DNA of 44,988 bases from CAYYJM01 sp964471755 (GCA_964471755.1 CAYYJM010000013.1:1-44988); one strand, 5' to 3'; shown: positions 8,750-17,700, counted from the stretch's first letter. Program-made: numbers and translations. The notes: generated by a model from the sequence alone, not told the origin.

Positions 8750-9613
8750 CTACATCTGCGATTCCGCCGCCTGGAGGGTGTTCGCCAGCAGCATCGTGAT
8801 GGTCATCGGGCCGACGCCGCCCGGCACCGGCGTGATCGCGCCGGCAACCTCCTTGACCGTGTCGAAGTCCACGTCGCCGGTCAGGCGGCCATCGGCCAGG
8901 CGGTTGATGCCGACATCGATGACCACGGCTCCCGGCTTGACCATGTCGGCCTTGACGAAGCGCGGCTGACCGATGGCCGCGATCAGGATGTCGGCCTGTC
9001 GCGTGTGGACGGCCGGGTCCGGCGTCCGGCTGTGGCAGAATGTCACCGTGGCGTCAGCGTCACGGCCCTTCTGCATCAGAATCAACCCGACCGGCTTGCC
9101 GACGATGGTGCTACGGCCCAGGACGACGACGTGTTTGCCGACCGTCTCGATCCGGTTGCGCAGCAGCAGTTGATGGATGCCGGCCGGGGTGCAGGAGAGG
9201 TAGCGTGGCCGACCCTGCACGAGCAGGCCGAGGTTTTCCGCACCGAAGCCGTCCACGTCCTTGAGCGGAGCGACGGCGTCCAGGGCGACGCTCTCGGGGA
9301 TGTGGGCCGGCAGCGGCAACTGCACCAGAATGCCATGCACGGCCGGGTCGGCGTTCAGGCGAGCGATCAGGGCGACCAGCTCGTCGGCCGTCGTGGTCGG
9401 TGGCAGTTCGTGGAGCCAGGAATTGCAGCCGGCCTTCTCGAACGCCTTGCGTTTGCTGCTGACGTAAGCCCGGCTATCGGGTCGATCGCCGACCAGGACG
9501 GCGGCCAGGCCGGGGCGGATGCCGTGGGTCTGCTCGAAGGCGCGCGCCCGGCTGGCGATCTCGGCCTGCATCGTCTGGGCCAGGGCCTTACCGTCGAGAA
9601 GGGTGGCGCTCAC
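8750..9613 (-). CDS. folD: Bifunctional methylenetetrahydrofolate dehydrogenase / methenyltetrahydrofolate cyclohydrolase
   Basis: A 287-residue protein of the usual FolD length. It interconverts 5,10-methylene-, 5,10-methenyl- and 10-formyl-tetrahydrofolate in the cytoplasm, supplying one-carbon units for purines, formyl-Met-tRNA and thymidylate. The catalytic YxxxK is seen as Tyr50-Lys54 (YVSSKRKA). The second signature GILVQLPLP, the NADP-binding GRSTIVGKPV and the C-terminal TPVPGGVGPMT are intact. The start is GTG at 9613. It shares the four bases GTGA with the stop of the sirtuin gene, so translation is probably coupled. I see no internal ribosome site that would argue for another start. 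Confidence 0.97.
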   Translation of the reverse strand: MSATLLDGKALAQTMQAEIASRARAFEQTHGIRPGLAAVLVGDRPDSRAYVSSKRKAFEKAGCNSWLHELPPTTTADELVALIARLNADPAVHGILVQLPLPAHIPESVALDAVAPLKDVDGFGAENLGLLVQGRPRYLSCTPAGIHQLLLRNRIETVGKHVVVLGRSTIVGKPVGLILMQKGRDADATVTFCHSRTPDPAVHTRQADILIAAIGQPRFVKADMVKPGAVVIDVGINRLADGRLTGDVDFDTVKEVAGAITPVPGGVGPMTITMLLANTLQAAESQM

Positions 9614-10389
9614 GTCGGGGTTCCTCCGAGTAAATCGACCAGTCGGGGCAGCACCTCGCCGGACAGTCCACGCAGACTCAGCGAAGCGGCGTTCGAGATC
9701 GGCGTTCGCTCCGGGTTGATCTCGATGACGGGCGTCTGTAGTCGGACGGCCATCTCGATCAATCCGGCGGCCGGGTAGACGATGGCACTGGTGCCGACGA
9801 CGAGCAGCACCTGACAGGCCGACACCGCCTGGACGGACGCCTCCCAGACATCAGCGGGAAGCATCTCCTCGAACCAGACGACGTCCGGCCGAAGCAGCTG
9901 GCCGCACGTCGGGCACGTCGGCAGTTCGGGCAGTTCCTCGCCGGGCCGTTCCTGGATATAGGCGCACGCCGTGCAGCGGACGCGGGCCAGGCTGCCATGC
10001 AGTTCGAGGACGTGGTTGCTGCCCGCCACCTGATGCAGGCCGTCGATGTTTTGCGTGATCAGGGTAAACTGACGGCCGGGTGTCCAGCGGCGCTCGATTT
10101 CGACGAGAGCGAGATGGCCGGGGTTCGGCCGCACCTCGTTGGCGTGGTGGCGGCGCTGGTTGTAGAAACGCCAGACGCGGCGCGAATCGCGCGCAAAGCC
10201 GGTTGGCGTGGCGACTTCCTGGACGCGCTCGCCCTCCCACAGACCGCCGGTGCCGCGAAAGGTGGCCATGCCGCTCTCGGCCGAGACGCCGGCCCCGGTC
10301 AGCACGGCGAGACGCTCGGCGTTGCGGACCAACTCGGCCGCACGGACCAGGGCCGTATCCAGATCCTCGATCTCGACATGCGGATGCAT
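9610..10389 (-). CDS. cobB: NAD-dependent protein deacylase, SIR2 family (SIRT5-like)
   Basis: A 259-residue protein when started at the ATG at 10389, which has GGGGAG about nine bases upstream; an in-frame ATG at 10455 would add 22 residues. NAD-binding motifs GAGVSAESG (32-40) and TQNIDGLH (112-119) are present, as is the catalytic His131 in ELHGS. Four cysteines (139, 142, 159, 162) form the zinc site. Tyr76 and Arg79 in FYNQRR match the Tyr-x-x-Arg that marks class III sirtuins, which remove succinyl and malonyl groups as well as acetyl, with NAD consumed. It is the first gene of a pair with folD and is divergent from the STAND gene; the 173 bases between them must hold both promoters. 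The symbol is by family. Confidence 0.92.
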   Translation of the reverse strand: MHPHVEIEDLDTALVRAAELVRNAERLAVLTGAGVSAESGMATFRGTGGLWEGERVQEVATPTGFARDSRRVWRFYNQRRHHANEVRPNPGHLALVEIERRWTPGRQFTLITQNIDGLHQVAGSNHVLELHGSLARVRCTACAYIQERPGEELPELPTCPTCGQLLRPDVVWFEEMLPADVWEASVQAVSACQVLLVVGTSAIVYPAAGLIEMAVRLQTPVIEINPERTPISNAASLSLRGLSGEVLPRLVDLLGGTPT

Positions 10390-10562
10390 CGTCACGTCTC
10401 CCCGGAAGGACAGGCCCACTCTGGTGAGGATACCCGGCTGCTCCGGAATGGACAAGCAGTCCCAGGGGAACGGAGCGTCTGGTCACCGGATCCGGGAGGC
10501 GGTATCCTTTAGCCACAGGGAGTACAGGGCGACATTGGCCCATGCCTGACAAGAGAGGCCCC

Positions 10563-12971
10563 ATGTCGAGTGTCGGGAACCGCCTGGTGTTCATCAGCAG
10601 CACGGGCCGCGACCTGCCGGAGGAGCGCAAGGCCGTCCGCACGGCCTGCGACGAACTCGGTCTCGCCATCGTCGATATGAAGGACTTTCCCGCCACCGGC
10701 GCGGGAGCGACGGCCGCCTCCCTGGCGCAGCTCGACCGCACTGTCGTCTACGTCGGTATCTTCGCCCATCGCTACGGCTATGTCGAACCCGGCTACCCCA
10801 CTTCGGTCACCGAATGCGAGTACGATCACGCCGGCACGCGCGGCCTGGCCCGGCTCTGTTTCCTGCTCCATCCATCGGTCGCCTGGCCAGATGAGCGCAT
10901 CGAACACGCTGCCTGGGAACGTCTGGCCGCCTTCAAGGAACGGGTGACGCGAGAGCAGGTCGTCCGCTGGTTCGCCAACCCGCACGACCTGCTGCACCAG
11001 GCGTACCGCGCCCTGGAGCACTGGCTCCGCGAACAGGGCGAGACGCGCGGGCCGTGTACCCTGCCCGCCCCGCCACCGGACTTCGTCGGCCGCGAGGAGG
11101 AACTCTCCCTGCTTGAACGGCATCACGATACCGGCGTGACCATCAGCGGCGTACGCGGTCAGGGGGGAGTGGGCAAAACGACCCTGGCCCTGAAGTTGGC
11201 CGAGCGACTCGCCCTGCGCTGTCCAGCGGGGCAACTCTACCTGAACCTGCGTGGGACCGACTCGACTCCGATGGTCGTGCGCGAGGCTCAGGCCGAGATC
11301 GTGCGTCTGTTCCGCGGGCGGAAGTATCAGGTGGCCGAGACGGACGAGGGCCTGCTCCACGAATATCGGGCGACCCTGGCCGGCAAGCGCGTTCTGTTGC
11401 TGCTCGACAATGCCGTCTCTGCCGAACAGGTCGAGCCGCTCCTGCCGCCGGCCGGTACGCCAGCCATCGTCCTGGTCACCTCGCGACGGCGCTTCCTGCT
11501 GCCGGGACTCCGCCCCCACGAACTCGACGCTCTGCCGCTGGAGTCGGCACGAACCCTCCTCCTGGCGATCACGCCGCGTCTGCTCGACGCCGAGGCCGGA
11601 TGGATCGCCTCCACCTGTGGCCGGTTGCCGCTGGCGGTGCGCCTGGCCGGGGCGACCCTGGCCAACCGGCCCGACCTGAGCGCGGCCGAATACCTGCGCC
11701 GGCTGGAGGTCCGCGGTCGCCTCCGCGAACTCGATCCGGTTAAGGCGGCCATCCGCCTCAGCGAGGATCAACTCCCCGACAGTACCAAGGCCGCCTGGCC
11801 GCGTCTGGCCCTGTTCGCCGGCGGGTTCGAGAAACGCTGGGCCGCCGCGGTCTGGGACGTGGACGAGTTCTCCGCCGACGATCACATCGCCCGGTTGCTC
11901 GAACACAGTCTGCTCACCTGGAACGACGGGGTCCGGCTGTACCGACTGCACGACCTCGTCCGTGAATACGCGACGGACCGACTCGCCCCGGCCACGGGGC
12001 GGGATGGGGAACGGCGACACGGCCAACTCTTTCGCGACGAGTTGATTGCCGCCAACGCCCTCTACCGTCGGGGAGGCCAACACATCGGGCCAGCGTTGCT
12101 CCGGTTTGATCGTGCCTGGCCGGAGATCCTGGCGGCATTCGAGCGGGCGGTCCGGACACCGGACGATCCGGACGCATTGCGGTTGATGGTGGACCTCGCC
12201 CTTCGCGGCATCCATCTGCATGGACTGCGCCGGACGCCGGTCGACGTCCTGGGATGGCTTCAGACGGTGGTGGAGGCGTCCCGCCGACTCGGCGATCGCC
12301 GGGACGAAGCGTACGCACTGGGAAGCCTCGGCGTCGTCTATCGCCGGTCGGGGGCACCTGGTCACGCGGTCGAGTGCCATGAACGCCAGTTGGCCATCAC
12401 CCGCGAACTCGGCGACCGCGCTGGCGAGGGCCTGGCACTGGGCTACCTCGGCAGTGACTACCGGGCCCTGAAGGAACCTCTCCGCGCCCGCGCGATGTTC
12501 GACCAGGACCTGGCCATCGCCCGCGAACTCGGTGATCAACGGGCGGAGTGTCGCGCTCTGGGAGGCCTGGGGAATGTCGCCAACGACCTCGGCGAACCCC
12601 GGCAGGCGGTGGCGTACCATCAACAGACCCTGGTGATCGCGCTCGAACTCGGAGAACGGTGGCGGGAAGGCCGGATCTACCAGAGCCTGGGAGAAGCCCA
12701 CGTCGCCTTGGAGGATGCCGCGAATGCCTTGACGTGTTTTGAACGGCAACGCGACATCGCCCGGGAACTGGGCGAACGCTGGGGCGAAGTGAACGCCTGC
12801 TGGAACCAGGGTCTGACTCTGGTCGTGCTGGGCCGACTCGCCGAAGCGGTCCCATTACTCGAAAGCCGGGCGACCTACCGACAGGAGATCGGCCACGCCG
12901 ACGGCGAGACGGACGCCGCCTTCGTCGCGGAGATTCGCCGCCGACTCACGCAGGAAGACCCCGCGTCGTGA
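10563..12971 (+). CDS. STAND NTPase: DUF4062 - NB-ARC - TPR
   Basis: An 802-residue protein from the ATG at 10563 (AGAGAGG just upstream); an in-frame ATG at 10542 would add seven residues. Residues about 8-110 are DUF4062: VFISSTGRDLPEER opens it, and GIFAHRYGYVEPG and SVTECEYDHA close it. An NB-ARC NTPase core follows: FVGREEEL, P-loop GQGGVGKTT with Lys205, Walker B-like RVLLLLDNA near 276-284, then TSRRRF and the GLPLA-like box CGRLPLAVRLAG. A winged-helix part leads to five 40-residue TPRs (about 590-790) with a repeating ...ITRELGD / IARELGE ending. In known STAND proteins TPRs sense a ligand, the NTPase oligomerises, and the N-terminal domain gives the output. Many act in anti-phage or self-killing defence; a similar job here is inference. 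It ends in GTGA, overlapping a pyrD-like sequence. Confidence 0.9.
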   Translation: MSSVGNRLVFISSTGRDLPEERKAVRTACDELGLAIVDMKDFPATGAGATAASLAQLDRTVVYVGIFAHRYGYVEPGYPTSVTECEYDHAGTRGLARLCFLLHPSVAWPDERIEHAAWERLAAFKERVTREQVVRWFANPHDLLHQAYRALEHWLREQGETRGPCTLPAPPPDFVGREEELSLLERHHDTGVTISGVRGQGGVGKTTLALKLAERLALRCPAGQLYLNLRGTDSTPMVVREAQAEIVRLFRGRKYQVAETDEGLLHEYRATLAGKRVLLLLDNAVSAEQVEPLLPPAGTPAIVLVTSRRRFLLPGLRPHELDALPLESARTLLLAITPRLLDAEAGWIASTCGRLPLAVRLAGATLANRPDLSAAEYLRRLEVRGRLRELDPVKAAIRLSEDQLPDSTKAAWPRLALFAGGFEKRWAAAVWDVDEFSADDHIARLLEHSLLTWNDGVRLYRLHDLVREYATDRLAPATGRDGERRHGQLFRDELIAANALYRRGGQHIGPALLRFDRAWPEILAAFERAVRTPDDPDALRLMVDLALRGIHLHGLRRTPVDVLGWLQTVVEASRRLGDRRDEAYALGSLGVVYRRSGAPGHAVECHERQLAITRELGDRAGEGLALGYLGSDYRALKEPLRARAMFDQDLAIARELGDQRAECRALGGLGNVANDLGEPRQAVAYHQQTLVIALELGERWREGRIYQSLGEAHVALEDAANALTCFERQRDIARELGERWGEVNACWNQGLTLVVLGRLAEAVPLLESRATYRQEIGHADGETDAAFVAEIRRRLTQEDPAS

Positions 12972-12994
12972 ACCTCACCGTCGCCCTGGGCCGA
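12968..12994 (+). repeat. Copy of the 5' end of pyrD after the STAND gene
   Basis: The 14 bases at 12969-12982 are identical to 14973-14986, the first codons of pyrD, and 22 of 26 match over 12969-12994. Read from the GTG at 12968 the peptide starts with NLTVALGR, against NLTVTLGR in PyrD; similarity then ends. The GTG overlaps the STAND stop codon. I read this as a leftover of a pyrD start; a chance match is possible because the stretch is short. Confidence 0.4.
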
Positions 12995-13199
12995 CCGATC
13001 CGGTGCCTTGGCCGGCCAGACCGGCGGAACCGCACAGGCCCGAAAACGTGGGCGACCGATCTTTGGACCGCTCTGGATTCCGGAAAAACTTTGAACGACG
13101 GAGAGCGGCCTCACCTTGTCGCCCGATCTATTGCATGCCCGCACGTCCAGGGCCGTTCGGCCTTCCGGATTCCTGTGCGGGGTCACGAGGTTTCCGTGC

Positions 13200-14871
13200 A
13201 TGACCCCCCGTCAGTTCGTTGCCCTTGCCCTGGTGGTCGTCTCGGTGGCGGCACCCGCCCACGGCCAGGGGCCGTTAGCCGCCCCAAAATACAACTTCGA
13301 CTTCCGCATCCCGTCCAAGGTTCTCNNNNNNNNNNCACTTCGTTTCCAGAGGCGAGCAGGTCGTTCCCGAGTGGAAGGACCACCTCGAAATCACCGAGAT
13401 CCGCACCCGGACGGAGGTGTTCCAATCCCAGAAGCTGGGCCTGGAGTACCGCTACTCCGACGGCGTCGTGAAAGCCGGCGCGGACCTGGCGGCGTCGCTC
13501 ACCAGCCGCGTGGAAGACACCACCGTCACCTACCTTGTCACCGCAACCCGTGAGATCGCCACCACCAACCACGACCTGGACTGGAGCCCGACCGGACTGG
13601 CCTACCTGAAGGAACACGAGAACGATCCCAGGGCCGTGCTGAAGGTGCTCGGCACGCACGTGGTGACCGGGGTGCGGCATGGCGGGGCCGTCTTCCTGGT
13701 TTACCGTGCCGAATGCTCCGACGCGGAAAGTGCCCAGCGGGTGAAGGCCGCCGTCAACGCGGCCTGCCTCGGCAACTCGGGGAACATCAACTTCGAGCAG
13801 GTCGTTCGCCGCGTGGACCAGCGCGCCCGGGTGGACGTGAACGCCACCTCGATCGGCTGTCCGCCGGGGGCTCCCGGGCTGGCTCCGCTCCTGGCCAACC
13901 CTCCCATGGACCTTGGCCTCGCCCGTCAGACCATCGCCCGGGCGTTCGCTGGAATCCAGACCGGCGTGCTGATCCGTGTCCTCACCAAGGAACTCGACCG
14001 CCTGCCCGGCTCGGTCGCCTTCAAGGCCGTGAGCAACGCCTGGGCGGGACTCCAGCAGAATCGCAAGGCGATCGAATCGCTGCAAGTGGACTACCTGGTT
14101 CGCATCGCCTTGCTGGAGCGGGAACTATTGCACGGCCCGACCTACCTCGCCGCGGTCCACCGGCTCGGGGATCGTGCCAAGGTGCAGGAGGTCGAGCAGC
14201 GCCTGGAACTGGTGAAGAAGGAGGTCCTACGCCTTTTGACTGCCCTGGACAACTTCGACAAGAACACCCGCACCTTGCCGGCGTGGGCCTCGTGCGAGTA
14301 CGGGAAGTTCTTCACCGACATCTTCATCGAGCCGAAGGGCTGGCACGACGCGATCCAGGTAATTCCCAACGATGAAAAGGTGCTGTTCAATAACTCCCCT
14401 CTGGTCAACATCCCGCACCCGGAACTCATCCGGTCCGTCCGCTTCCTGATCCGGGAGGCGAACGGGATCGAGAAAGTGATCGAGCCGGTAAATTTGAAGC
14501 GAGGGACGCTCACCCCGGAGGAAGTGATTGCCCTCGCAACGGATAAAGCGGCCGCCTGGAAATACACTCCCCGTCTCCAGGAAACCGCCCTCGTCAACGC
14601 CCCCAACTCGGTTGCCCAGCGCTGGGTCAAGGCCAGGCGTTGGTATCACCTCTACGACACGGAGTACACCTGGGAGGTGACCGACCTGCTGGGCCGGACC
14701 TATCGCATTGCCCATCCGAACGCTCCGAAGTCGGCCGGCTGGGTGCGTCCCGTGGGCCACCAAAGGGACGAGTTGTTCAACGACGCCTTGATGAAGAGGG
14801 GGCTGCCGCCGACCACATGGGAGATTCCCCCCTGGGAGCAAACGGTCCAGCCTGTGCTGTTCAATCGCTGA
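13200..14871 (+). CDS. Secreted protein with MACPF-like signature (interrupted by assembly gap)
   Basis: The ATG at 13200 has GAGG nine bases upstream and opens a clear signal peptide (RQFVALALVVVSVAAPAHGQ). Ten N at 13326-13335 interrupt the gene; the frames on either side agree only if the true gap is a multiple of three bases. After the gap 512 codons run to 14871. Around 13651-13686 the sequence reads LKVLGTHVVTGVRHGG, which matches the core of MACPF domains (Y/L-G-T-H-aromatic or aliphatic, then GG after several residues). Before it, alternating Ala/Ser/Thr/Val stretches (KAGADLAASL) look like the membrane-inserting regions of such domains. The C-terminal half is helical and then beta-rich, with no family I recognise. 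MACPF proteins form pores; here the protein would be exported. No homology search was possible, so the family call is moderate. Confidence 0.6.
13326..13335. other. Assembly gap (ten N) inside the MACPF-like gene
   Basis: Ten N of unknown true length. The codon before ends exactly at 13325 and the reading frame after starts at 13336, so the real missing length should be divisible by three. The flanks share no overlap beyond one base. Confidence 0.95.
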
Positions 14872-14882
14872 CCCTCGCAAGA

Positions 14883-14908
14883 GCCGGCAGCGCTCCCGCG
14901 CTGCCGGC
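14883..14908 (+). terminator. Hairpin after the MACPF-like gene
   Basis: A perfect 11-base-pair stem (14883-14893 with 14898-14908) around the loop TCCC starts twelve bases after the stop codon. It is followed by C-rich DNA and not by a T-run, so termination is plausible but not certain. It separates the gene from pyrD. Confidence 0.5.
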
Positions 14909-14971
14909 CGCCCCCTTCCGCCCGCGCGGCACACCTGGCCAATCACTGCGGGCGGGATACCCTTATCCCCC

Positions 14972-15877
14972 ATGAACCTCACCGTCACTCTCGGCCGCCT
15001 GTCCCTGTCGAACCCGGTCCTTGTCGCGTCCGGCACCTTCGGCTACGCGCGCGAGATGGCCGGCCTCGTCGATTTCGCCCGACTCGGCGGCATCATCCCC
15101 AAGACGGTCACGCGTCAGCCGCGCATCGGCAATCCGCCGCCACGGACCATCGAGACGGCCGCCGGCATGCTCAACGCCATCGGCCTCGACAACGACGGCA
15201 TCGAGTACTTCCTCGCAAACCACCTGCCCTACCTGCGGACGCTCCCCACCGCGACGATCGTCAACATCGCTGGCAAGACGATCGACGAGTTCATCGAGAT
15301 GGCGGCCATGCTCGCGCCGCACGCTGGTATCGCCGCCGTCGAGCTGAATCTGTCCTGCCCCAACGTCTCCGGTGGCACCGACTTCGCCGTCGATCCGGAG
15401 GTCACGCGACGGATCATTCGTGGCGTCCGCGAGGTGTGTCCGTTGCCGATCCTGGCCAAGCTGACACCGAACGTCACCAGCGTCGTCCCCGTGGCCGTCG
15501 CCGCGATGGAGGCCGGGGCCGACGCCCTGTCACTGATCAACACCTACGTCGGCATGGCCGTCAACTGGCGGAAACGCCGGCCGATCCTCGGCAACGTCAC
15601 CGGTGGTCTGAGTGGGCCGGCCATCAAGCCGCTGGCTCTGCGCATCGTCTGGCAGGTCTACCGGGCAACGCAGGCTCCGATCCTGGGCATCGGCGGGATC
15701 GCCACGCTCGACGACGTGATGGAGTTTCTGATCGCCGGAGCCGCTGCGGTGCAACTCGGCACGGTCAACTTCTACGATCCGACCGCCGCCGTGCGCATCG
15801 TGGATGCTCTGCCGGGCGCGCTCGGTGAACTCGGAGCCGGCAGCATTGCCGAGGTGGTCGGCACGCTGCGGACGTGA
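14972..15877 (+). CDS. pyrD: Dihydroorotate dehydrogenase, class 1B-like
   Basis: A 301-residue TIM-barrel flavoprotein, the length of class 1 enzymes. It oxidises dihydroorotate to orotate in pyrimidine synthesis, in the cytoplasm. The FMN/substrate segment VASGTFGYA, Lys44 (PKTVT), and the NLSCPN motif with the catalytic base Cys129 are all present. INTYVGMAVNW and the late GIGGIATLDD phosphate-binding segment complete the site. Class 1B partners with an iron-sulfur/flavin subunit (PyrK); that gene is not in this window. The other pyrimidine gene, pyrF, is some 19 kb away and on the other strand. The ATG at 14972 is used as the start; its first codons are echoed at 12968. Confidence 0.95.
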   Translation: MNLTVTLGRLSLSNPVLVASGTFGYAREMAGLVDFARLGGIIPKTVTRQPRIGNPPPRTIETAAGMLNAIGLDNDGIEYFLANHLPYLRTLPTATIVNIAGKTIDEFIEMAAMLAPHAGIAAVELNLSCPNVSGGTDFAVDPEVTRRIIRGVREVCPLPILAKLTPNVTSVVPVAVAAMEAGADALSLINTYVGMAVNWRKRRPILGNVTGGLSGPAIKPLALRIVWQVYRATQAPILGIGGIATLDDVMEFLIAGAAAVQLGTVNFYDPTAAVRIVDALPGALGELGAGSIAEVVGTLRT

Positions 15878-15911
15878 TTCCCACGGCAAGCGAAGTCCCG
15901 GCTCGCCCGGC

Positions 15912-16442
15912 TCACTCCAACCCACTGCGGCCGGCGGCGAAATCGATCACGCGCTTGAACCGGTCGTTGAGTTTCTTCAACTCGGCCGTCAGTTCGGCCA
16001 GTTGCTTCGCCTCCCCCTGCGGCGGGTTCCGCACGACCCCGGGCGGATTCGGCATCGGAGGCGGATTCTGCACGATCGGCGGCTGCATCGGCTTCTTCTC
16101 CGGGACCGTCCCCTTTGGCTTTTCAAGCAGGCCGACGAGTTTCGCCGTGTCGATTCGGACGGCCACGCTGGCCTTCTGAGCCTTCTCGTCGAGGCTGGCC
16201 AGGTCGGCCCGCAGGACGGCGAGATCCTGACGGGCGGTGGCCAGTTCCTTCCGCAGTTCGGCGACCACGGCGTTTCGCTTCTCCTCGGCCTCGCCCATCC
16301 GGGTCAACCGCGCCAGGATGGCCGTGGCCTTATCCTCCGGGCCCGAAGCCGAGACGGAGAGGGCCGGCCGATCCGTCGCGGAAACGAGGAAGCCGACCAG
16401 GACCAGATTGACGAGCCCGAGAAACAACAGCGTGACACGCAT
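15912..16442 (-). CDS. Small membrane-anchored coiled-coil protein, unknown function
   Basis: A 176-residue protein. Residues about 3-20 (VTLLFLGLVNLVLVGFLV) form a signal anchor. Residues 35-110 have heptads rich in Ala, Leu, Glu and Lys (AELRKELATARQDLAVLRAD), which predict a coiled coil. A Pro/Asn-rich linker (PPMPNPPGVVRNPP) and a second short coiled coil (LAELTAELKKLNDRFKRV) follow. GAGG lies six bases before the ATG. It follows the beta-helix gene by 58 bases on the same strand, so the two probably share a transcript. It converges on pyrD, 34 bases away. I do not recognise a family; a structural role at the envelope is only a guess. Confidence 0.7.
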   Translation of the reverse strand: MRVTLLFLGLVNLVLVGFLVSATDRPALSVSASGPEDKATAILARLTRMGEAEEKRNAVVAELRKELATARQDLAVLRADLASLDEKAQKASVAVRIDTAKLVGLLEKPKGTVPEKKPMQPPIVQNPPPMPNPPGVVRNPPQGEAKQLAELTAELKKLNDRFKRVIDFAAGRSGLE

Positions 16443-16500
16443 GGTTTGCCTCGGCGATTGGAGTGTGGAGATCCAGGCCGAGGCAATCGTATCACCTTCC

Positions 16501-17700
16501 TCACTTCGGGTCGAGATTCTTACCGATCACGCCGTCGGTCAGTTTCTCGTGATCGCTGGTCGTGTCTGTCAGCACGTTGTCACCGAAGAGGACACGCTTG
16601 CTCGGCGGGCCCACGACCTGCACGGCCTTCGGCCGAACGCTGGAGAAGAGATTGCCGCTGAGAGTAACGTCGGTCGTGCCTTCGAGTTTCACGCCGGCCG
16701 CGGCCAGGTCTGTCGTACCGCGTTTCACCTTGCCGTCGCCGATGTAGCTGTTGGAGAAGTTGTTGCCCGTGACGGTGATCCGGCCAGCCGCCGGGCCAAC
16801 GCGCAGAGCGTCGGTCTTGATAATCGTGAACGTGTTGGCCGAGACGGCGCAGCCGTGCGCGTCCCGCAGATCGACGCCAGCTCCGTTGTGCGCGATGACG
16901 TTGGCACTGATGGTGATGCCGTAACAATCGCGATCGAGGATGACGGCGGTGCCATCGCACTCCTCGATCATGTTACCGGAGAGAACCGAGCCGTAGGTGT
17001 TCTCGATGACGACGCCGTGACCGAGATGATCGTCGAAGCAGTTACCCGTCAGGCAGAGGTTGTACGAATCGGTGCAGTGCAGACCGTCCTGGTTCTCCTC
17101 GAACTGATTCGCTGACACGACGATGTCATGACAGCCGGGCAGATTCAGACCAACGGCCTTGTTGTAGGTGATCAGGCAGCCGATGATACGCGGATCCTCG
17201 TAGCAGCGATCGAGGCGAATGCCGTCACCGCCGTGGTAGCTCGTCGTGATGCCGGTAAGGTGAACCTCGTTGATCCGGTCGGCGACGATGCCGTGGCCGC
17301 TCTTCGGATTGCCGGTGATGCGGAAATCGGCCAGGTGAATCCGCCAGAGTTCCTGCCCCTTCTTCATCTTGTTGCCGTCGGGATGCTGAATAAGCAGGGC
17401 CGGCTTGCCCTCGGCATTCAGGTTCTTGATGTGCGTCGCGGTGCCGCTGCCACGGAGGAGAACATCGCTCCGCTGGAGACGGAGCGGTTCGGTGATCTCG
17501 AAGGTGCCCGGTGGCAGCTGAACGATACCGCCCGTGGCCGGCAGCGCGTCGAGGGCGGCCTGGAGACTGGGATGATCGGCGGCATGGACGGTGACGCCGA
17601 CACCAGCCAGGGTCGGTTTCGGGGCATCGGCTCGACCGAGCAGGACGCCGATAATCAGAGTGGCCGCGAGCAGCAGACCAAGGGTGAACGTGCGATGCAT
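16501..17700 (-). CDS. Exported right-handed beta-helix protein (pectate-lyase-like fold)
   Basis: A 399-residue protein with a signal peptide (residues 1-24, ending ...LLGRADA) and GGAGG six bases before the ATG. SLQAALDALP and GIVQLPPGTFEI near residue 45-70 are the usual opening of this fold. From about residue 90 to 370 short strands repeat every 22-24 residues with the beta-helix rhythm: GIVADRINEVHLTG, GDGIRLDRCYEDPRIIG, IVVSANQFEENQDG, ITISANVIAHNGAG and ITVTGNNFSNS. The Asn ladders expected inside the helix can be seen. Members include polysaccharide lyases, hydrolases and epimerases, but no catalytic residues can be assigned here. It likely works on or at a polysaccharide outside the cell. 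Confidence 0.85.
   Translation of the reverse strand: MHRTFTLGLLLAATLIIGVLLGRADAPKPTLAGVGVTVHAADHPSLQAALDALPATGGIVQLPPGTFEITEPLRLQRSDVLLRGSGTATHIKNLNAEGKPALLIQHPDGNKMKKGQELWRIHLADFRITGNPKSGHGIVADRINEVHLTGITTSYHGGDGIRLDRCYEDPRIIGCLITYNKAVGLNLPGCHDIVVSANQFEENQDGLHCTDSYNLCLTGNCFDDHLGHGVVIENTYGSVLSGNMIEECDGTAVILDRDCYGITISANVIAHNGAGVDLRDAHGCAVSANTFTIIKTDALRVGPAAGRITVTGNNFSNSYIGDGKVKRGTTDLAAAGVKLEGTTDVTLSGNLFSSVRPKAVQVVGPPSKRVLFGDNVLTDTTSDHEKLTDGVIGKNLDPK

Noticed and set aside
10480..10508. Promoter for the STAND gene (TGGTCA, 17 bases, TATCCT)
   Set aside because: Only eight of twelve consensus bases match, which is expected by chance in this much sequence.
10509..12749. A 746-codon open frame opposite the STAND gene
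   Set aside because: The plus strand carries DUF4062, P-loop and TPR motifs. The antisense product has only codon-bias composition.
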